From positions 186,001 through 250,000 of the forward strand of contig NZ_JBGGWA010000001.1 of the NCBI RefSeq assembly GCF_041321145.1: 64,000 bases of DNA. The letters run 5' to 3'. This DNA comes from Paraburkholderia sp041321145. Its GTDB lineage: Bacteria; Pseudomonadota; Gammaproteobacteria; Burkholderiales; Burkholderiaceae. The notes beneath the pieces were generated by a model. It was given only the letters and a program-made list of their open reading frames with translations, had not been told where the DNA came from and did no database searches. The translations under genes and the position numbers were made by a program. Positions 26,654 through 36,329 of this stretch are shown piece after piece (the stretch's first letter is position 1; each line of letters opens with the position of its first letter).

Positions 26654-27592
26654 ATGCATCCCGCTCGTTCCGTGAACGTCAGACCGCCCGCTCCCGTGAT
26701 GGACTCCACCGAAACGCCGTTCGGCCTTCAGTCGGTATGCCACACGCTGCGCAGCGCCAACGCGAATCTGGAACGGTTCGCCTGGCTCGGGGATCGGCTG
26801 GCCATCGCCATCTGGACGCGCGACATCGAGGAAGCCGAGACCATCTATGACCGGCCCGGCCATCACACGCTGTCGTGCTATCTAAACGGCGGCTATCGCA
26901 CCGAGCGACAGAAAATGCCGGGGCGCTACGGCGCGCCGGCGCGGCTCTGCGCGCTACCCGGTGAACATGAGTCGCGCTGGTGGGTGCGCGGCCATATGCA
27001 TTTCATGCACCTGTACTTCCTGCCCGAACACTTTACGCAACGTGCCGTGCAGGAACTCGACCGCGAGCCACGCGAACTGACGCTTGCCGATCGCACGTAT
27101 TTCGAAGACGCCCGCATCGCCAGCCTGTGTCAATCGCTCGCCAATGAAAACTGGCAAGACCCCGACGGTCTGCTGCGCACCAATGAAACCGCCCATCAGG
27201 TGCTGAGTTTGCTGCTGCGTGCACAAGGCGTGCGCCGCACCGATGCGTCGCTTAAGGGCGGTCTGTCGGTCGCAACCCGGCGGCGCCTACGCGACTATAT
27301 CGAGAGCCATCTCGCGCAGACGCTCACGCTCGGCGATCTCGCCGGTGTGGCGGCACTGTCGGAATTTCATCTTGCGCGCATGTTCCGCGCATCGTTCGGA
27401 CTACCGCCTGCTGCGTGGATCGCGCAGCAGCGGCTCGAACGCGCCCGCACGCTGCTACGCACCACGGCGCTGCCGCTCGCGCAAGTCGCCGAACAATGCG
27501 GCTATGCGAATGCCAGCCATTTCAGTCACCGCTTTCGTGAAAGCGTCGGCGTGGCGCCGACTGCCTATCGGCAAGCGGTTGGCGTTGAATAG
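26654..27592 (+). CDS. AraC-family transcriptional regulator
   Basis: About 312 residues. The last 100 residues form the two-HTH AraC DNA-binding domain (LTLGDLAGVAALSEFHLARMFRASFG and LAQVAEQCGYANASHFSHRFRESVG). The N-terminal part resembles a cupin-like ligand domain. The start is uncertain; ATG 26654 and ATG 26699 are both possible. Divergent from the EamA transporter gene with about 140 bp between, so probably regulates it and itself. Confidence 0.9.
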   Translation: MHPARSVNVRPPAPVMDSTETPFGLQSVCHTLRSANANLERFAWLGDRLAIAIWTRDIEEAETIYDRPGHHTLSCYLNGGYRTERQKMPGRYGAPARLCALPGEHESRWWVRGHMHFMHLYFLPEHFTQRAVQELDREPRELTLADRTYFEDARIASLCQSLANENWQDPDGLLRTNETAHQVLSLLLRAQGVRRTDASLKGGLSVATRRRLRDYIESHLAQTLTLGDLAGVAALSEFHLARMFRASFGLPPAAWIAQQRLERARTLLRTTALPLAQVAEQCGYANASHFSHRFRESVGVAPTAYRQAVGVE

Positions 27593-27633
27593 CGGCGCCG
27601 CGCTGACCTGCCTCTCGCCACGCCGCTCGTCTC

Positions 27634-30600
27634 TCATTTCAACGCCATCGCCAGCACTCGCGCCACATGGATTGCATCGACGCCCGCGCCGTCGTGGATC
27701 TGATGCCGGCAGCTCGTGCCGTCGGCGACCATGACCGTGTTGCCGTCGATTTTGCGCACTGCGGGCAGCAACGACAGTTCCGCCATCGCTTGAGAGGTCG
27801 CGTAGTGCTCCGCCTCGTAGCCGAAACTGCCCGCCATGCCGCAGCACGACGATTCGACCGTCGAGACCTTCAATCCAGGAATCCAGTTCAGCACGGTTTG
27901 CACAGGCGTGAACGCGTCGAAGGCCTTTTGATGGCAGTGGCCGTGTACGAGCGCCTGCTGCTTTGCCAACGGCTTCAACGCAAGCTGCAACCGCCCGGCC
28001 TTTTCCTCGCGCACCAGAAACTCTTCGAATAGAAAAGCCTGCTTCGAAAGCCGCTGTGCTTCCTCGCCGAAACCGTAATGAAGAAACTCGTCGCGCAACG
28101 ACAGCAAACACGACGGCTCCAGCCCGACAATCGGCACGCCACGCTCCACAAACGGTTTGAACAGATCGAGCATGCGCCGCGCTTCCTGCTTCGCTTCATC
28201 GACCAAACCTGCGGCGAGGAACGTGCGACCGCAACACACGGACCGCTCGCCTCGTCGTGTGTTGAAGTGCACCGTGTAACCCGCGGCTTCCAACACCTGC
28301 TGCGCAGCGCGTGGGTTTTCCGGCTCCATGTTGTTGTTGAATGTATCGACGAACAACAGCACTTCTTTCAGCGCACCGCCTTGAGCCGGTTTGCCCGCCA
28401 AGGCGCCCGATAGAAACGATTTCCTGAAACGCGGCAACGAGCGTTCAGGCGCAAATCCCACTGAGCGCTTCAACCACGCCGACACCACCGGCACGTTGTC
28501 AGCCAGTGCCATCAAGCCCGGCACGCGGCTCGCCGTTGCCGCATAGCGCGGCATGAATGCCACCAGCTTGTCGCGCAAACGCAGACCGTGGCTTTTGACG
28601 CGTGCCGCCCGTGCCTCGATCTTGAACTTCGCCATGTCGACGCCCGTCGGACAATCGCGCTTGCAGCCCTTGCACGAGACGCACAGATCGAGCGTGTCCT
28701 TGACGTCGTCGCTGGCGAGTCCTGCTTCGCCAAGCTGGCCGGAAATCGCCAGACGCAAAGTGTTCGCGCGTCCTCGCGTCACATGTTGTTCGTCCTTGGT
28801 TACGCGATAACTCGGGCACATGGTGCCCGCGTCGAACTTGCGGCAATGGCCGTTGTTGTTGCACATCTCGACGGCTTTCGCGAGGCCGCCCGACAGATCG
28901 TTGCCGCTGCCCGGCAGCGTCTCCCGTCCCGTCAGCGGATCGCGTTCGACGTTCCATGCCGACCAGTCGAGCGCGGTTTCGATCCGATGCGCCTGGTAGC
29001 CTGGCGCAAAGCGGAAATTGTGCGCGTCGTCCATCTTCGGCGGACGGACGATCTTGTCGGGATTGAAGCGGTTATCCGGATCGAACAGCGCCTTGATCTC
29101 GCTGAACGCCTGATTCAGACGCGGCCCGTATTGCCACGCGACCCATTCGCCCCGGCACAACCCGTCGCCGTGTTCGCCCGAATACGCACCCTTGTATTCG
29201 CGCACCAATGCGGCCGCTTCCTCGGCGATCGCGCGCATCTTCCCCGCACCGTCGCGCCGCATATCGAGAATCGGCCGCACGTGCAGCGTACCCACGCTCG
29301 CATGGGCGTACCAGGTGCCTTCGGTGCCGTGCCGGTGGAACACTTCAGTCAGGCGGCTCGTGTATTCCGCCAGATGCTCAAGCGGCACCGCGCAATCTTC
29401 AATGAAGGAAACAGGCTTGCCGTCGCCCTTCATGCTCATCATGATGTTCAGGCCGGCTTTGCGGACTTCCCACAATGCTTTCTGTTCATTCGCGGCGGGC
29501 ATCTCGACGACCGAATCGGGCAAGCCGAGGTCAGCCATCAATTCTGTCAATTGCTTGAGCGACGCGAGTTGCGCATCGTGGCTCTCGCCCGCGAATTCCA
29601 CCAGCAGGATTGCTTGCGGGTGACCGACCAGCGCCTTCTCGATCACCGGACGGAACGCGGGATTGCTCATGGCCAGATCGATCATCGTGCGATCGACCAG
29701 CTCCACCGCCACCGGCTTCAGCTTGACGATGTGCTGCGTGAGATCCATCGCCTGCCAGAAGGTCGGGAAGTTCACCACGCCCAGCGTTTTATGCGTGGGC
29801 AGTGGCGCGAGCTTGAGCGTCAATTGCCGGCTGAACGCAAGCGTGCCTTCGGAGCCGACCAGCAGATGCGCGAGATTGGCGATGCCGTCGTCGGTATAGG
29901 CGCGCGGGTTCTGGCAATCGAACATGTCGATGTTGTAGCCCGCCACGCGACGCAAGACCTTCGGCACACGCGCCACGATTTCATCGCGCTCACGTTCGGC
30001 AATCTGCTTTACGCCTTCGAATATCTGCTGCAAGCGCGCGCCCTGCGGTGCCTCGCGTAGCGAGGCAAAACGCGCTTCGCTGCCGTCGGCGAGAATCGCT
30101 TCGATTGCTTCGACGTTGTGCACCATGTTGCCGTATTCGATCGAGCGCGAGCCGCAAGAATTGTTGCCCGCCATCCCGCCGATCGTGCATTGCGCCGCCG
30201 TCGAGACATCGACCGGAAACCACAAGCCGTGCGGCTTCAGCCATGCGTTCAGATGATCCAGCACGACGCCCGGTTCGACCGTCACGGTGCGCGCATCGGC
30301 ATCGAATGCAACGATGTTGTTCAACCATTTGCTGGTGTCGACTACCAGCGCCTCTCCGACCGTCTGGCCGCATTGGCTCGTGCCCGCGCCGCGCGCGAGC
30401 AGCGGGACTTTCTCGCTACGCGCAATGTCCAGCGCGATGCGCAAATCGTCCTGATCGCGCGGCACCACCACGCCGATCGGCGTTATCTGATAGATCGACG
30501 CATCGGTCGCGTAACGGCCGCGGCTTGCGGCATCGAACAACACGTCGCCACGCAATGACTTGCGCAGATGCTGCGCGAGCGGAGTCGTCAAGCGCGCAGC

Positions 30601-30654
30601 GGAAGGCACCAGATGGATCGGCTTGACGAGTAAAGCGGAAGTGGGGTTCGTCAT
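27634..30654 (-). CDS. YdiJ-like FAD/4Fe-4S D-2-hydroxyacid dehydrogenase
   Basis: 1006 residues, matching E. coli YdiJ (a D-2-hydroxyglutarate dehydrogenase) in size and order. An FAD_binding_4 domain lies at about 40-250 (LLARGAGTSQCGQTVGEA; STAAQCTIGGMAGNNSCGSRS), FAD-oxidase C-terminal domain to about 540 (GEHGDGLCRGEW), then cysteine ligands for iron-sulfur clusters (LDLCVSCKGCKRDCPTGVD) and CCG-type motifs (SVCCGRTF and SSCCGMAGSFG). Oxidises a D-2-hydroxyacid and passes electrons through FAD and Fe-S. Last gene of the operon that starts with the class V aminotransferase. Confidence 0.92.
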   Translation of the reverse strand: MTNPTSALLVKPIHLVPSAARLTTPLAQHLRKSLRGDVLFDAASRGRYATDASIYQITPIGVVVPRDQDDLRIALDIARSEKVPLLARGAGTSQCGQTVGEALVVDTSKWLNNIVAFDADARTVTVEPGVVLDHLNAWLKPHGLWFPVDVSTAAQCTIGGMAGNNSCGSRSIEYGNMVHNVEAIEAILADGSEARFASLREAPQGARLQQIFEGVKQIAERERDEIVARVPKVLRRVAGYNIDMFDCQNPRAYTDDGIANLAHLLVGSEGTLAFSRQLTLKLAPLPTHKTLGVVNFPTFWQAMDLTQHIVKLKPVAVELVDRTMIDLAMSNPAFRPVIEKALVGHPQAILLVEFAGESHDAQLASLKQLTELMADLGLPDSVVEMPAANEQKALWEVRKAGLNIMMSMKGDGKPVSFIEDCAVPLEHLAEYTSRLTEVFHRHGTEGTWYAHASVGTLHVRPILDMRRDGAGKMRAIAEEAAALVREYKGAYSGEHGDGLCRGEWVAWQYGPRLNQAFSEIKALFDPDNRFNPDKIVRPPKMDDAHNFRFAPGYQAHRIETALDWSAWNVERDPLTGRETLPGSGNDLSGGLAKAVEMCNNNGHCRKFDAGTMCPSYRVTKDEQHVTRGRANTLRLAISGQLGEAGLASDDVKDTLDLCVSCKGCKRDCPTGVDMAKFKIEARAARVKSHGLRLRDKLVAFMPRYAATASRVPGLMALADNVPVVSAWLKRSVGFAPERSLPRFRKSFLSGALAGKPAQGGALKEVLLFVDTFNNNMEPENPRAAQQVLEAAGYTVHFNTRRGERSVCCGRTFLAAGLVDEAKQEARRMLDLFKPFVERGVPIVGLEPSCLLSLRDEFLHYGFGEEAQRLSKQAFLFEEFLVREEKAGRLQLALKPLAKQQALVHGHCHQKAFDAFTPVQTVLNWIPGLKVSTVESSCCGMAGSFGYEAEHYATSQAMAELSLLPAVRKIDGNTVMVADGTSCRHQIHDGAGVDAIHVARVLAMALK

Positions 30655-30676
30655 ATCGTCGGCTTATAGGAACAGG

Positions 30677-31426
30677 CTAGTACAGCGTCAGACTGACCGG
30701 CGCGAGACCTTCAATGCATCCGCTCGCCGTGCCCGCGTCTTTCGGAAAAAACATTCCGGTGTACGAACCGGTAGTGACGACCATCTCCGTCGTGACCGCG
30801 ATACCACGCGACGTGGCGTGATTGACGAGCCATGTCAGCAGACGCCGCGGATCGCCGGCCGGGTTGGCCGGCGTCGTCTCGACCACGTCACGCGCTTCGA
30901 AAGAGAAACTCGCCGACGGCGCCACAAACGGAAAATCCTCGCGATACGGCGTGAATTCACCGACGATCAGCGCACCGTGATTCTGCAAATCCGCCAGCTG
31001 GGCGAGCTTGTCGACGTTGGGCCACGCCGCATAACGGCTCGCCACAATCTCGATAGTCGCGCCCATCGAGCCGATGCCCGCGTGCACTTCGGCTTCGCTA
31101 TAGGGTGTTGTCGAAGGCTCGAAGCGGCGGCCGAAACGGAACGCGATCTCCAGTTCGAGCCCCAACGGCGCGAAGGCTTCGCGCGGCAGCCGCGCGCCAT
31201 TGGCATGCAGATCGCTTGCAGGCAACGGCGCGCCCTGGATCGGGCCGCTGTCGGACTTCGCGCCGATCTTCCAGCCGCCGATCGGCACGCTCAATACGCG
31301 CAGGATGCCGTGCTGAATCGTGTAGGCGGCGGCGCCATCGGCGGGTATCAGGCCGGTCGGCAACGTGTCGAGCGTCTCGTGGTTGCGGCGCGCGTCGGCA
31401 AGACGCTGACTCAAAGTGATCGTCAT
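30677..31426 (-). CDS. 2-keto-4-pentenoate hydratase-type FAH-family enzyme
   Basis: 249 residues of the fumarylacetoacetate hydrolase/2-keto-4-pentenoate hydratase fold. Seen: WKIGAKSD near the start, LELEIAFRFGR carrying the metal-ligand acidic residues (E-x-E), and TTGSYTGMFFPKDAG near the C-terminus. The start at MTITLSQR is chosen by family length; an upstream Ser/Lys-rich extension overlaps the transporter stop and is unlikely. It would hydrate or decarboxylate a 2-oxo acid in the pathway served by the adjacent transporter and dehydrogenase. Exact substrate unknown. Confidence 0.85.
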   Translation of the reverse strand: MTITLSQRLADARRNHETLDTLPTGLIPADGAAAYTIQHGILRVLSVPIGGWKIGAKSDSGPIQGAPLPASDLHANGARLPREAFAPLGLELEIAFRFGRRFEPSTTPYSEAEVHAGIGSMGATIEIVASRYAAWPNVDKLAQLADLQNHGALIVGEFTPYREDFPFVAPSASFSFEARDVVETTPANPAGDPRRLLTWLVNHATSRGIAVTTEMVVTTGSYTGMFFPKDAGTASGCIEGLAPVSLTLY

Positions 31427-31463
31427 TTTTATAACTGGAGAGATAGGGGATCCGCGTTGCCGC

Positions 31464-32750
31464 TTATGCACCCACGCTGGTGACAGTTGGCGCTTTGGGG
31501 GCTTCGTTGAGCTCGAACTTGCTTTCCGGCTGCATACGGAACGCGAGAACAACGCCGATCCCCATCAACAGAATGCTGCCGACGAACGGCAAATTCCAGT
31601 TGCCGAAGTAGTCGATCAGGAACCCACCGACCACCGGCGAGATGATCGCGGCCAACGCCGAGCCGGTGTTCATCATGCCGCTCGCGGTGCCCGAGTGTTC
31701 CGGCGCGATGTCCATCGGAATGGACCACATCGGACCGATCGTCATTTCGGCGAAGAAGAAGCCTGAAGCGAGACACGCCATCGAGAGATACAGGCTGTGC
31801 GTGAACATGAGCGGAATCAGGGATATCAGGCAGAACAGCATGCACAGCGACACCATCCAGCTACGTGCGCGTTTCAGGCTTCCGGTGCGCTTGAAGATCC
31901 AGTCGGTCACGATGCCACCGAGCGTATCGCCGATCACACCGGCGAAGAACACCACCGAAGCGAAGATCGCCGACTTCTTCAGGTCCAGATGATAGTTGTG
32001 CAGGAAGTACTGCGGAATCCAGCTCAGGAACAGCCACAAGGTCCAGCCGTAGCAGAAGTACACAACCGTGACCGGCCACATGCGGCGGAACAATTTACCC
32101 CAGGGCATGCCGGGCGCCTTCGGCTTCGGCGCGGGCAGAATGTCGAGCTCTTCGGCCGTGATACGCGGATGATCTTTCGGATGCTCGGTGAACGTGAACG
32201 CCCACACCGCCACCCACAGCAAGCTGAACACGCCGCAGATGTAGAACGATTCGCGCCAGCCCCAGGTCGCCATCACGAGCACGATCAAGCCGGGTGCAAT
32301 CGCATTCCCGATACGCGACGCTGCATGGGTGATGCCTTGCGCGAAGCCGCGTCTTTCTTTCGCGACCCAGCGCGCCATCGCAGAGGTCGCAGCGGGAAAT
32401 GTGGCGCCTTCGCCGAAGCCGAGCAACACGCGCGCGGCCAGCAGCGAAACCAGGCCGCCGGCGAAGCCGGTCAGCAAGGTCGCAACGCCCCAGATAGCGC
32501 CGCAGAACAGCAGCGTGCGCTTCGCACCGAAACGATCACTGACCCAGCCACCGATGATTTGAAAAATCAGGTACGGATAGGCGAAGGCTGAAAACACCAG
32601 GCCCACTTCCGTGTGCGAGAGTCCGAATTCCTTGCCGAAACCTGCCGCCGCCGTGCTGACATTGACGCGGTCGAGGTAAGTGATGAAGTACATGATGCAT
32701 AGCATCACTAGAACGATACTGGTCGCACTGCTTATACGAAACCGCTTCAT
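31464..32750 (-). CDS. MFS transporter, anion:cation symporter (ACS) family
   Basis: 428 residues, about 12 TM helices. The ACS-type beginning (YFITYLDRVNVSTAAAGFG) and the MFS loop motif GGWVSDRFGAKRTLL are clear; LLGFGEGATFPAATSAMARW is typical of glucarate/4-hydroxyphenylacetate-type carriers. Start ATG has GGAGAGAG upstream. Part of the aminotransferase-hydratase-dehydrogenase operon, so it likely imports an organic acid used by them. Confidence 0.93.
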   Translation of the reverse strand: MKRFRISSATSIVLVMLCIMYFITYLDRVNVSTAAAGFGKEFGLSHTEVGLVFSAFAYPYLIFQIIGGWVSDRFGAKRTLLFCGAIWGVATLLTGFAGGLVSLLAARVLLGFGEGATFPAATSAMARWVAKERRGFAQGITHAASRIGNAIAPGLIVLVMATWGWRESFYICGVFSLLWVAVWAFTFTEHPKDHPRITAEELDILPAPKPKAPGMPWGKLFRRMWPVTVVYFCYGWTLWLFLSWIPQYFLHNYHLDLKKSAIFASVVFFAGVIGDTLGGIVTDWIFKRTGSLKRARSWMVSLCMLFCLISLIPLMFTHSLYLSMACLASGFFFAEMTIGPMWSIPMDIAPEHSGTASGMMNTGSALAAIISPVVGGFLIDYFGNWNLPFVGSILLMGIGVVLAFRMQPESKFELNEAPKAPTVTSVGA

Positions 32751-32950
32751 CGTCTCTCTCCATTGCAGTCTATTCGACGGCGCGCCTGGAATGGCGCGCT
32801 GCGTCGTCGCCCGTCAGCGGCATACGCTGCGGGACCATTGCATGTTGTTCAGGGCCGCGTTCTATGCGCGGCTTCCTGAGGGAAGTGCTTGCCATCCTCC
32901 CTTGCTGCGAGTTGCCTGTCGCGCGGGTACGCGCCGTTGCGCTGAAGCGC

Positions 32951-34171
32951 TCAAGCCGCCGCTTTCAGCCCTGAGGCTTGCGTCGGCTCGCTCAACCACT
33001 CCATAGCGGCCGGCAGGCCACTTTCCTCGAGTGGAACGCCCGCCAGCCGCAGGCCCATTTCGCAACCGGCCAGCGTTGCCAGCAACATCAGGTCGTTGCA
33101 GTCGCCGAGGTGGCCGATGCGGAACATACGGCCTTTCATCTTGCCGAGGCCTGTGCCGAGCGACATGTCGAAGCGTTCGTAGATGATCTTGCGCACCCCA
33201 TCGGCATCGACGCCGTCCGGCATCATCACGCCGGTGAGCACCGGGCTATACACGGCCGGATCGGCGCACTGGATCTCCAGCCCCCATGCACGCACCGCGC
33301 GGCGGGTGGCTTCGGCGAGACGCTCGTGACGAGCGAACACGTTGTCGAGCCCTTCGCCGAGAATCATTTCCAGCGCCTCGTTGAGCCCGTACAGCAGGTT
33401 CGTGTTCGGCGTGTACGGCCAATAGCCGGTCTTGTTCATCTCGACGATGTCGGTCCAGTCCCAGAAACTGCGCGGCAGTTTGGCCTGTTTGCTGGCGGCG
33501 AACGCCTTCGGCGAGATTGCGTTGAAGCTGATGCCCGGCGGCAGCATCAAACCCTTTTGCGAGCCCGACACCGTGACGTCGACGCCCCAATCGTCGTGGC
33601 GATAGTCGGCGCAGGCGAGGCCCGAGATCGTGTCGACCAGCAGCAGCGCCGGGTGACCGGCGGCGTCGATCGCGCGGCGCACGGCGGCGATATCCGAAGT
33701 GACACCCGTGGAGGTTTCGTTGTGCACGACGCATACCGCCTTGATCGCGTGCTGCGTGTCGGCGCGCAGGCGCTCCTCGATCATTTGCGGCTGAACCCCA
33801 CGGCGCCAGCCTTCGATGCCGGGCAAGCCGAGGAACTCAGGCTTCAGCCCGAGGCTTTCCGCCATCTTTTTCCACAGCGTCGCGAAGTGCCCGGTTTCGA
33901 ACATCAGCACGTGGTCGCCGGGGCTCAGCGTATTCGACAGCGCCGCTTCCCATGCACCGGTGCCGGAAGCCGGATAGATCACCACCGGCTGCTGCGTCTT
34001 GAAGATTTTCTTGATGCCTTCAAGCACCTTCAGACCGAGTTCGCCGAACTCGGGACCGCGGTGATCGATGGTCGGGTAACTCATCGCCCGGAGAATGCGG
34101 TCGGGCACGGGGCTCGGACCCGGGATCTGCAGGAAGTGACGGCCAGCGGGGTGAAAGTCTAGCTTGAGCAT
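32951..34171 (-). CDS. Class V aminotransferase (serine/alanine-glyoxylate type)
   Basis: 406 residues; PLP enzyme of the serine-glyoxylate/alanine-glyoxylate aminotransferase group. Seen: QIPGPSPVPDRILRAMSYPTIDHRG, YPASGTGAWEAAL, LLLVDTISGLACADYRHDDW, and the PLP Lys in VSGSQKGLMLPPG. GGAGGAG directly upstream fixes the start at 34171. First gene of the operon, immediately downstream of a palindrome shared with the divergent GntR gene. The reaction likely uses glyoxylate as amino acceptor; exact donor open. Confidence 0.92.
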   Translation of the reverse strand: MLKLDFHPAGRHFLQIPGPSPVPDRILRAMSYPTIDHRGPEFGELGLKVLEGIKKIFKTQQPVVIYPASGTGAWEAALSNTLSPGDHVLMFETGHFATLWKKMAESLGLKPEFLGLPGIEGWRRGVQPQMIEERLRADTQHAIKAVCVVHNETSTGVTSDIAAVRRAIDAAGHPALLLVDTISGLACADYRHDDWGVDVTVSGSQKGLMLPPGISFNAISPKAFAASKQAKLPRSFWDWTDIVEMNKTGYWPYTPNTNLLYGLNEALEMILGEGLDNVFARHERLAEATRRAVRAWGLEIQCADPAVYSPVLTGVMMPDGVDADGVRKIIYERFDMSLGTGLGKMKGRMFRIGHLGDCNDLMLLATLAGCEMGLRLAGVPLEESGLPAAMEWLSEPTQASGLKAAA

Positions 34172-34189
34172 TAGGCTCCTCCGATTGAA

Positions 34190-34341
34190 TTTTGCATTCA
34201 AAAAACTATATCAGAGGAAGTACAATGTTCCCAAGGCGAAAATCGCTTGCTAGGACCCGTGTTTACCCTCGCTATTAACTAATCCGTGAGCTTCCGATAA
34301 AATCCGAACTAACGTGATGTTGAGGACTTTTGTATGCAAAA
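34190..34341. promoter_or_regulatory. Paired operator palindromes TTTTG-NATN-CAAAA
   Basis: Two copies of one palindrome flank the divergent promoter region: 34190-34203 (TTTTGCATTCAAAA, in the leader of the aminotransferase gene) and 34328-34341 (TTTTGTATGCAAAA, covering the ATG of the GntR gene). They share TTTTG-N4-CAAAA with central AT. Size and form fit a FadR/FCD-type GntR operator and suggest control of the operon plus autorepression. Confidence 0.75.
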
Positions 34342-35059
34342 TTCGGATTTTGACGCCGGTCTGGCTGCTTCCCCGCTCATGCCGAGGGTCGAGCGTCAGC
34401 GCTTGCACGACACGGTGGTGGAGCACATTCGCCGCTTTGTCGTCGAAGGGGTGCTCGAACCGGGCAAAAAACTGAACGAGCGCGAGCTATGCGAGACGCT
34501 GGGGATTTCGCGCACGCCGTTGCGAGAGGCGCTGAAAGTGTTGGCCGCGGAAGGGCTGATCGAGATTTCGCCGAATCGAGGCGCGTCGGTGTCGAAGATG
34601 TCGGAAGCGGAGTTGCGCGAGACCTTCGAATTGATGAGTGGTCTTGAAGCTTTCTCCGGCGAGTTGGCGGCGGAGCGGATAACGGCTGCGGAGCTTGCCG
34701 AGATCAAGGCGTTGCATTACGCGATGCTCGCTTGTCGTACGCAGAACGATCTGGCCGGGTACTACAGCCGCAACCAGGCGATTCACGACAAGATCAATGA
34801 GGCGGCGAGGAATTCAGCACTGCGGCAGACTTATGTCGCTGTGAATCGGCGCTTGCAGGCCTTGAGGTTTCGGTCGAATTTTCAGATCCCTAAGTGGGAT
34901 AGCGCGATTCACGATCATGACGAGATGTTGAAGGCGCTCGAAGCTCGGGACGGGAAGAAGTTGAGCGCGATTCTTCGGCAGCATCTGCTCGACAAGCGGG
35001 ATGCGGTTTTGCAGGTGCAGTCGCGGGAAGAAGTGGCTGCTTCGCCGCTGAAGGCTTAA
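34334..35059 (+). CDS. GntR-family regulator (FCD domain)
   Basis: 241 residues. N-terminal winged HTH (VVEGVLEPGKKLNERELCETLGISRTPLREALKVL) followed by an all-helical FCD ligand domain with the metal-binding His and Asp/Arg pattern (FELMSGLEAFSGELAAERI; NQAIHDKI; HDEMLKALEARDG). GAGGAC precedes the ATG. Divergent from the four-gene catabolic operon and flanked by matching palindromes, so it almost certainly controls it, probably responding to an organic acid. Confidence 0.92.
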   Translation: MQNSDFDAGLAASPLMPRVERQRLHDTVVEHIRRFVVEGVLEPGKKLNERELCETLGISRTPLREALKVLAAEGLIEISPNRGASVSKMSEAELRETFELMSGLEAFSGELAAERITAAELAEIKALHYAMLACRTQNDLAGYYSRNQAIHDKINEAARNSALRQTYVAVNRRLQALRFRSNFQIPKWDSAIHDHDEMLKALEARDGKKLSAILRQHLLDKRDAVLQVQSREEVAASPLKA

Positions 35060-35170
35060 GCGATCTTTGGCCTTGGGTAGCGGCATGGGTTGCGCGTTTG
35101 CGGCGTTGGGCTTCTTCGGTGGCTAACGCCGTAGGCACACAGAACGGTGGCGCAGAGGGCGAAAAACTTG

Positions 35171-35230
35171 TCCCCATAAAATGTTGGCAAGCCTGTGGAC
35201 AACCTTCGCACATCCCGATCAAGTGGTTGA
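35171..35230 (+). repeat. 60-bp repeat, left copy flanking the glycosyltransferase
   Basis: Matches the segment at 36330-36389 at about 46 of 60 positions, with an identical core around GCAAGCCTGTGGACAAC. Contains TGTGGACAA, a DnaA-box-like 9-mer on the minus strand (TTGTCCACA). A further TTGTCCACA is at about 35308. The remaining part of the gap 35060-35425 holds no gene I can support. Confidence 0.75.
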
Positions 35231-35425
35231 AGCAACAGAAGTATCTTCTGGCGGCTCGTGAGTAAGCATCACTCAGCTCTCGCGATCAGGCGCGGCCTCG
35301 GTCCCTAGTTGTCCACAAAATTTGTGAGTCAGCTTTGCACCGCTGTTTTCCGCTACGTCTTTGGTAATCGCGTCTATGACAGGTTGCGGAGGAATACGCT
35401 TTAATTGGGGTGTACACGACCGCTG

Positions 35426-36145
35426 TTACCAACCGGGCACTCCGCCCGTCGCCTTGAATTGCGCGTAACTAACCATCTGAAAGTGCTGGCAGCCGGTCAA
35501 TTGTAAGATCATCTTTGAGTCGTCGGGCGGAATCTCTCCGAACATCTGGTAGTGAAATGCGAGCGTGCTCACGTAGTTGACGGTTGGTGCGGTTGAGTGG
35601 AACCGCGTGTAGCCACCGGTTTGCACGGCGTTCCAGAATACCCTGTCGCCGCCAATGCTTTCGCGCACGTCCTTGAATAGCCACGCCGCGCATGCGGGAA
35701 AGGCGGGACGCGTAAGGAAATAACAGTTGGTGTCGTTGAAATCTACGCCGTTGGATTCTTTACAGATGCCGAGCATACGGCCGTCGACAGTGAAAATATT
35801 TCGAGCCGCCGTGACCACTTGCGCACCCGTTTTCTCGACGATCATGCGCATCGTTTCAACATGGTTTGGCTCATACCAGTTGTCGGCGTCAAGAAAACAA
35901 ATCGCATCAAATCCATTGGAGGCTGCGCAAGCGGCACCTACACCGCGAGGTGTATCCCCGTAGTCGGCGTGATTGGGAATTTTGATGTGGACCACACCCG
36001 TCCAGCTATCAACTTCGGAGGCGGGAAATCCATCGGCGACCATAAAGTGGGTCACGTCGCCTAGCTGCGCAAGGACGCTTTCGTGACATCTTCGTAAGAC
36101 GTGACGCGGTTCTTTGTAGTAGGCGCTAATGACGGCGACTCGCAT
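35426..36145 (-). CDS. Glycosyltransferase family 2-like protein
   Basis: 239 residues with a GT-A fold start (MRVAVISAYYKEPRHVLRRCHESV) and the nucleotide-sugar metal motif D-x-D in ICFLDADNWYEPNHVETM. No transmembrane segment. Base composition is visibly lower in G+C than flanking genes, and a 60-bp repeat lies on both sides, so it may have been acquired. Not next to any polysaccharide gene; product unknown. Confidence 0.82.
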   Translation of the reverse strand: MRVAVISAYYKEPRHVLRRCHESVLAQLGDVTHFMVADGFPASEVDSWTGVVHIKIPNHADYGDTPRGVGAACAASNGFDAICFLDADNWYEPNHVETMRMIVEKTGAQVVTAARNIFTVDGRMLGICKESNGVDFNDTNCYFLTRPAFPACAAWLFKDVRESIGGDRVFWNAVQTGGYTRFHSTAPTVNYVSTLAFHYQMFGEIPPDDSKMILQLTGCQHFQMVSYAQFKATGGVPGW

Positions 36146-36329
36146 GAAGGCTCTTTGTGGGACGGGTGGAACGGCGGATTATATCTATCGTCAGCCCACC
36201 CCGAACTATCTCAATTACCGGTCGTCCGCGGCGCCACCGTGTACTCACGCAACTAAGCCCTCGCGACTAGTCCGGCCACGAGATATTCCTGCGCGAAGGT
36301 AGAGGGAAGCTGAGAGGCCGCATCAGTTA

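Noticed and set aside
28588..30060. 490-codon plus-strand frame opposite the YdiJ-like gene
   Set aside because: Shadow frame with Arg/His/Ala bias and no ribosome-binding site; the minus strand carries a complete enzyme.
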